Origin: Candidatus Dadabacteria bacterium
GTDB taxonomy: Bacteria > Desulfobacterota_D > UBA1144 > Nemesobacterales > UBA2774
DNA length: 7,408 bases
Reading direction: 5' to 3'
NCBI GenBank assembly: GCA_004356555.1
Contig: SMWY01000035.1
Location: 1 to 7,408, forward strand
Position 1 is the stretch's first letter; the number at the start of each line of letters is the position of its first letter. The translations under genes and the position numbers were made by a program. Shown here one piece after another: positions 7,265 through 7,408 of this stretch. A model generated the notes under the pieces. That model searched no databases. It worked only from the letters and a program-made list of their open reading frames with translations, and had not been told where the DNA came from.

Positions 7265-7364
7265 AAGCACAAATTTTACAAACCGTTAAAGCACTTTCTT
7301 TATGTCATATGTTATTCTAGTTAGTCTAAATAGTTACTTTATATAACCGTGCTCAATTGAGAGG

Positions 7365-7371
7365 AAGGAGG
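7365..7371 (+). promoter_or_regulatory. Strong Shine-Dalgarno site AAGGAGG
   Basis: AAGGAGG ends 11 bases before the ATG at 7383, slightly longer than usual spacing. It is the only clear Shine-Dalgarno sequence in front of any gene start in this window, and it decides the start of the right-edge gene. Confidence 0.65.
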
Positions 7372-7382
7372 ATATAGAAATA

Positions 7383-7408
7383 ATGGAAGTAATTTTATCA
7401 ATGTTAAA
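7383..7408 (+). CDS. Start of an unidentified gene, truncated by the window edge
   Basis: Eight complete codons read MEVILSML, followed by a partial codon. The call rests on the strong AAGGAGG (7365-7371) upstream and a plausible promoter at 7237-7264. The residues are hydrophobic after Glu2, which would fit a membrane-anchored or exported protein, but eight residues cannot establish that. A second in-frame ATG at 7401 is too far from the ribosome-binding site to be preferred. The product cannot be named. Confidence 0.55.

Noticed and set aside
7302..7346. 14-codon open frame in the predicted leader of the right-edge gene, as a leader peptide
   Set aside because: It has no Shine-Dalgarno and no run of regulatory amino acid codons. 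No alternative stem-loops typical of attenuation are visible.

Overview
The window is ordinary bacterial chromosome. It is AT-rich by eye, densely packed and reads with the standard code. It has no mobile elements, CRISPR arrays, tRNAs or rRNAs that I can see. The gene set (a PcrA/UvrD-type helicase, selenoprotein-O-type pseudokinase, DUF2103-like small protein and DnaE1-type replicative polymerase) is bacterial. It does not fix a phylum; the best guess, with low confidence, is a Gram-negative lineage outside the well-studied Gammaproteobacteria, deltaproteobacterial-like or candidate-phylum.

Layout, left to right. (1) 1-1734, plus strand: the C-terminal four fifths of a UvrD/PcrA superfamily 1A helicase. 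It is cut by the window edge and lacks the Walker A region. (2) 1745-3214, minus strand: selO, tail to tail with the helicase and separated by 10 bp. It is complete, with every catalytic residue of the protein AMPylase fold and a C-terminal Cys-Ser-Ser. (3) 3215-3381: a 167 bp divergent promoter region. (4) 3382-3669, plus strand: a 95-residue protein resembling DUF2103. (5) 3673-7107, minus strand: dnaE, tail to tail with the small gene and separated by 3 bp. (6) 7108-7382: a 275 bp AT-rich divergent intergenic region with inverted repeats and predicted promoters facing both ways. (7) 7383-7408, plus strand: the first nine codons of a further gene behind a strong Shine-Dalgarno sequence.

The replicative polymerase and the repair helicase both serve genome maintenance. 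However, the alternating strands show that no two of these genes form an operon, so functional coupling should not be inferred from adjacency. Points worth attention are a probable leaderless dnaE transcript, an intact PHP metal site in DnaE (possible intrinsic proofreading), loss of the activation-loop cysteine in SelO while the C-terminal cysteine is kept, and the cysteine-free DUF2103-like protein of unknown function. I did not find a convincing new multi-gene system here.
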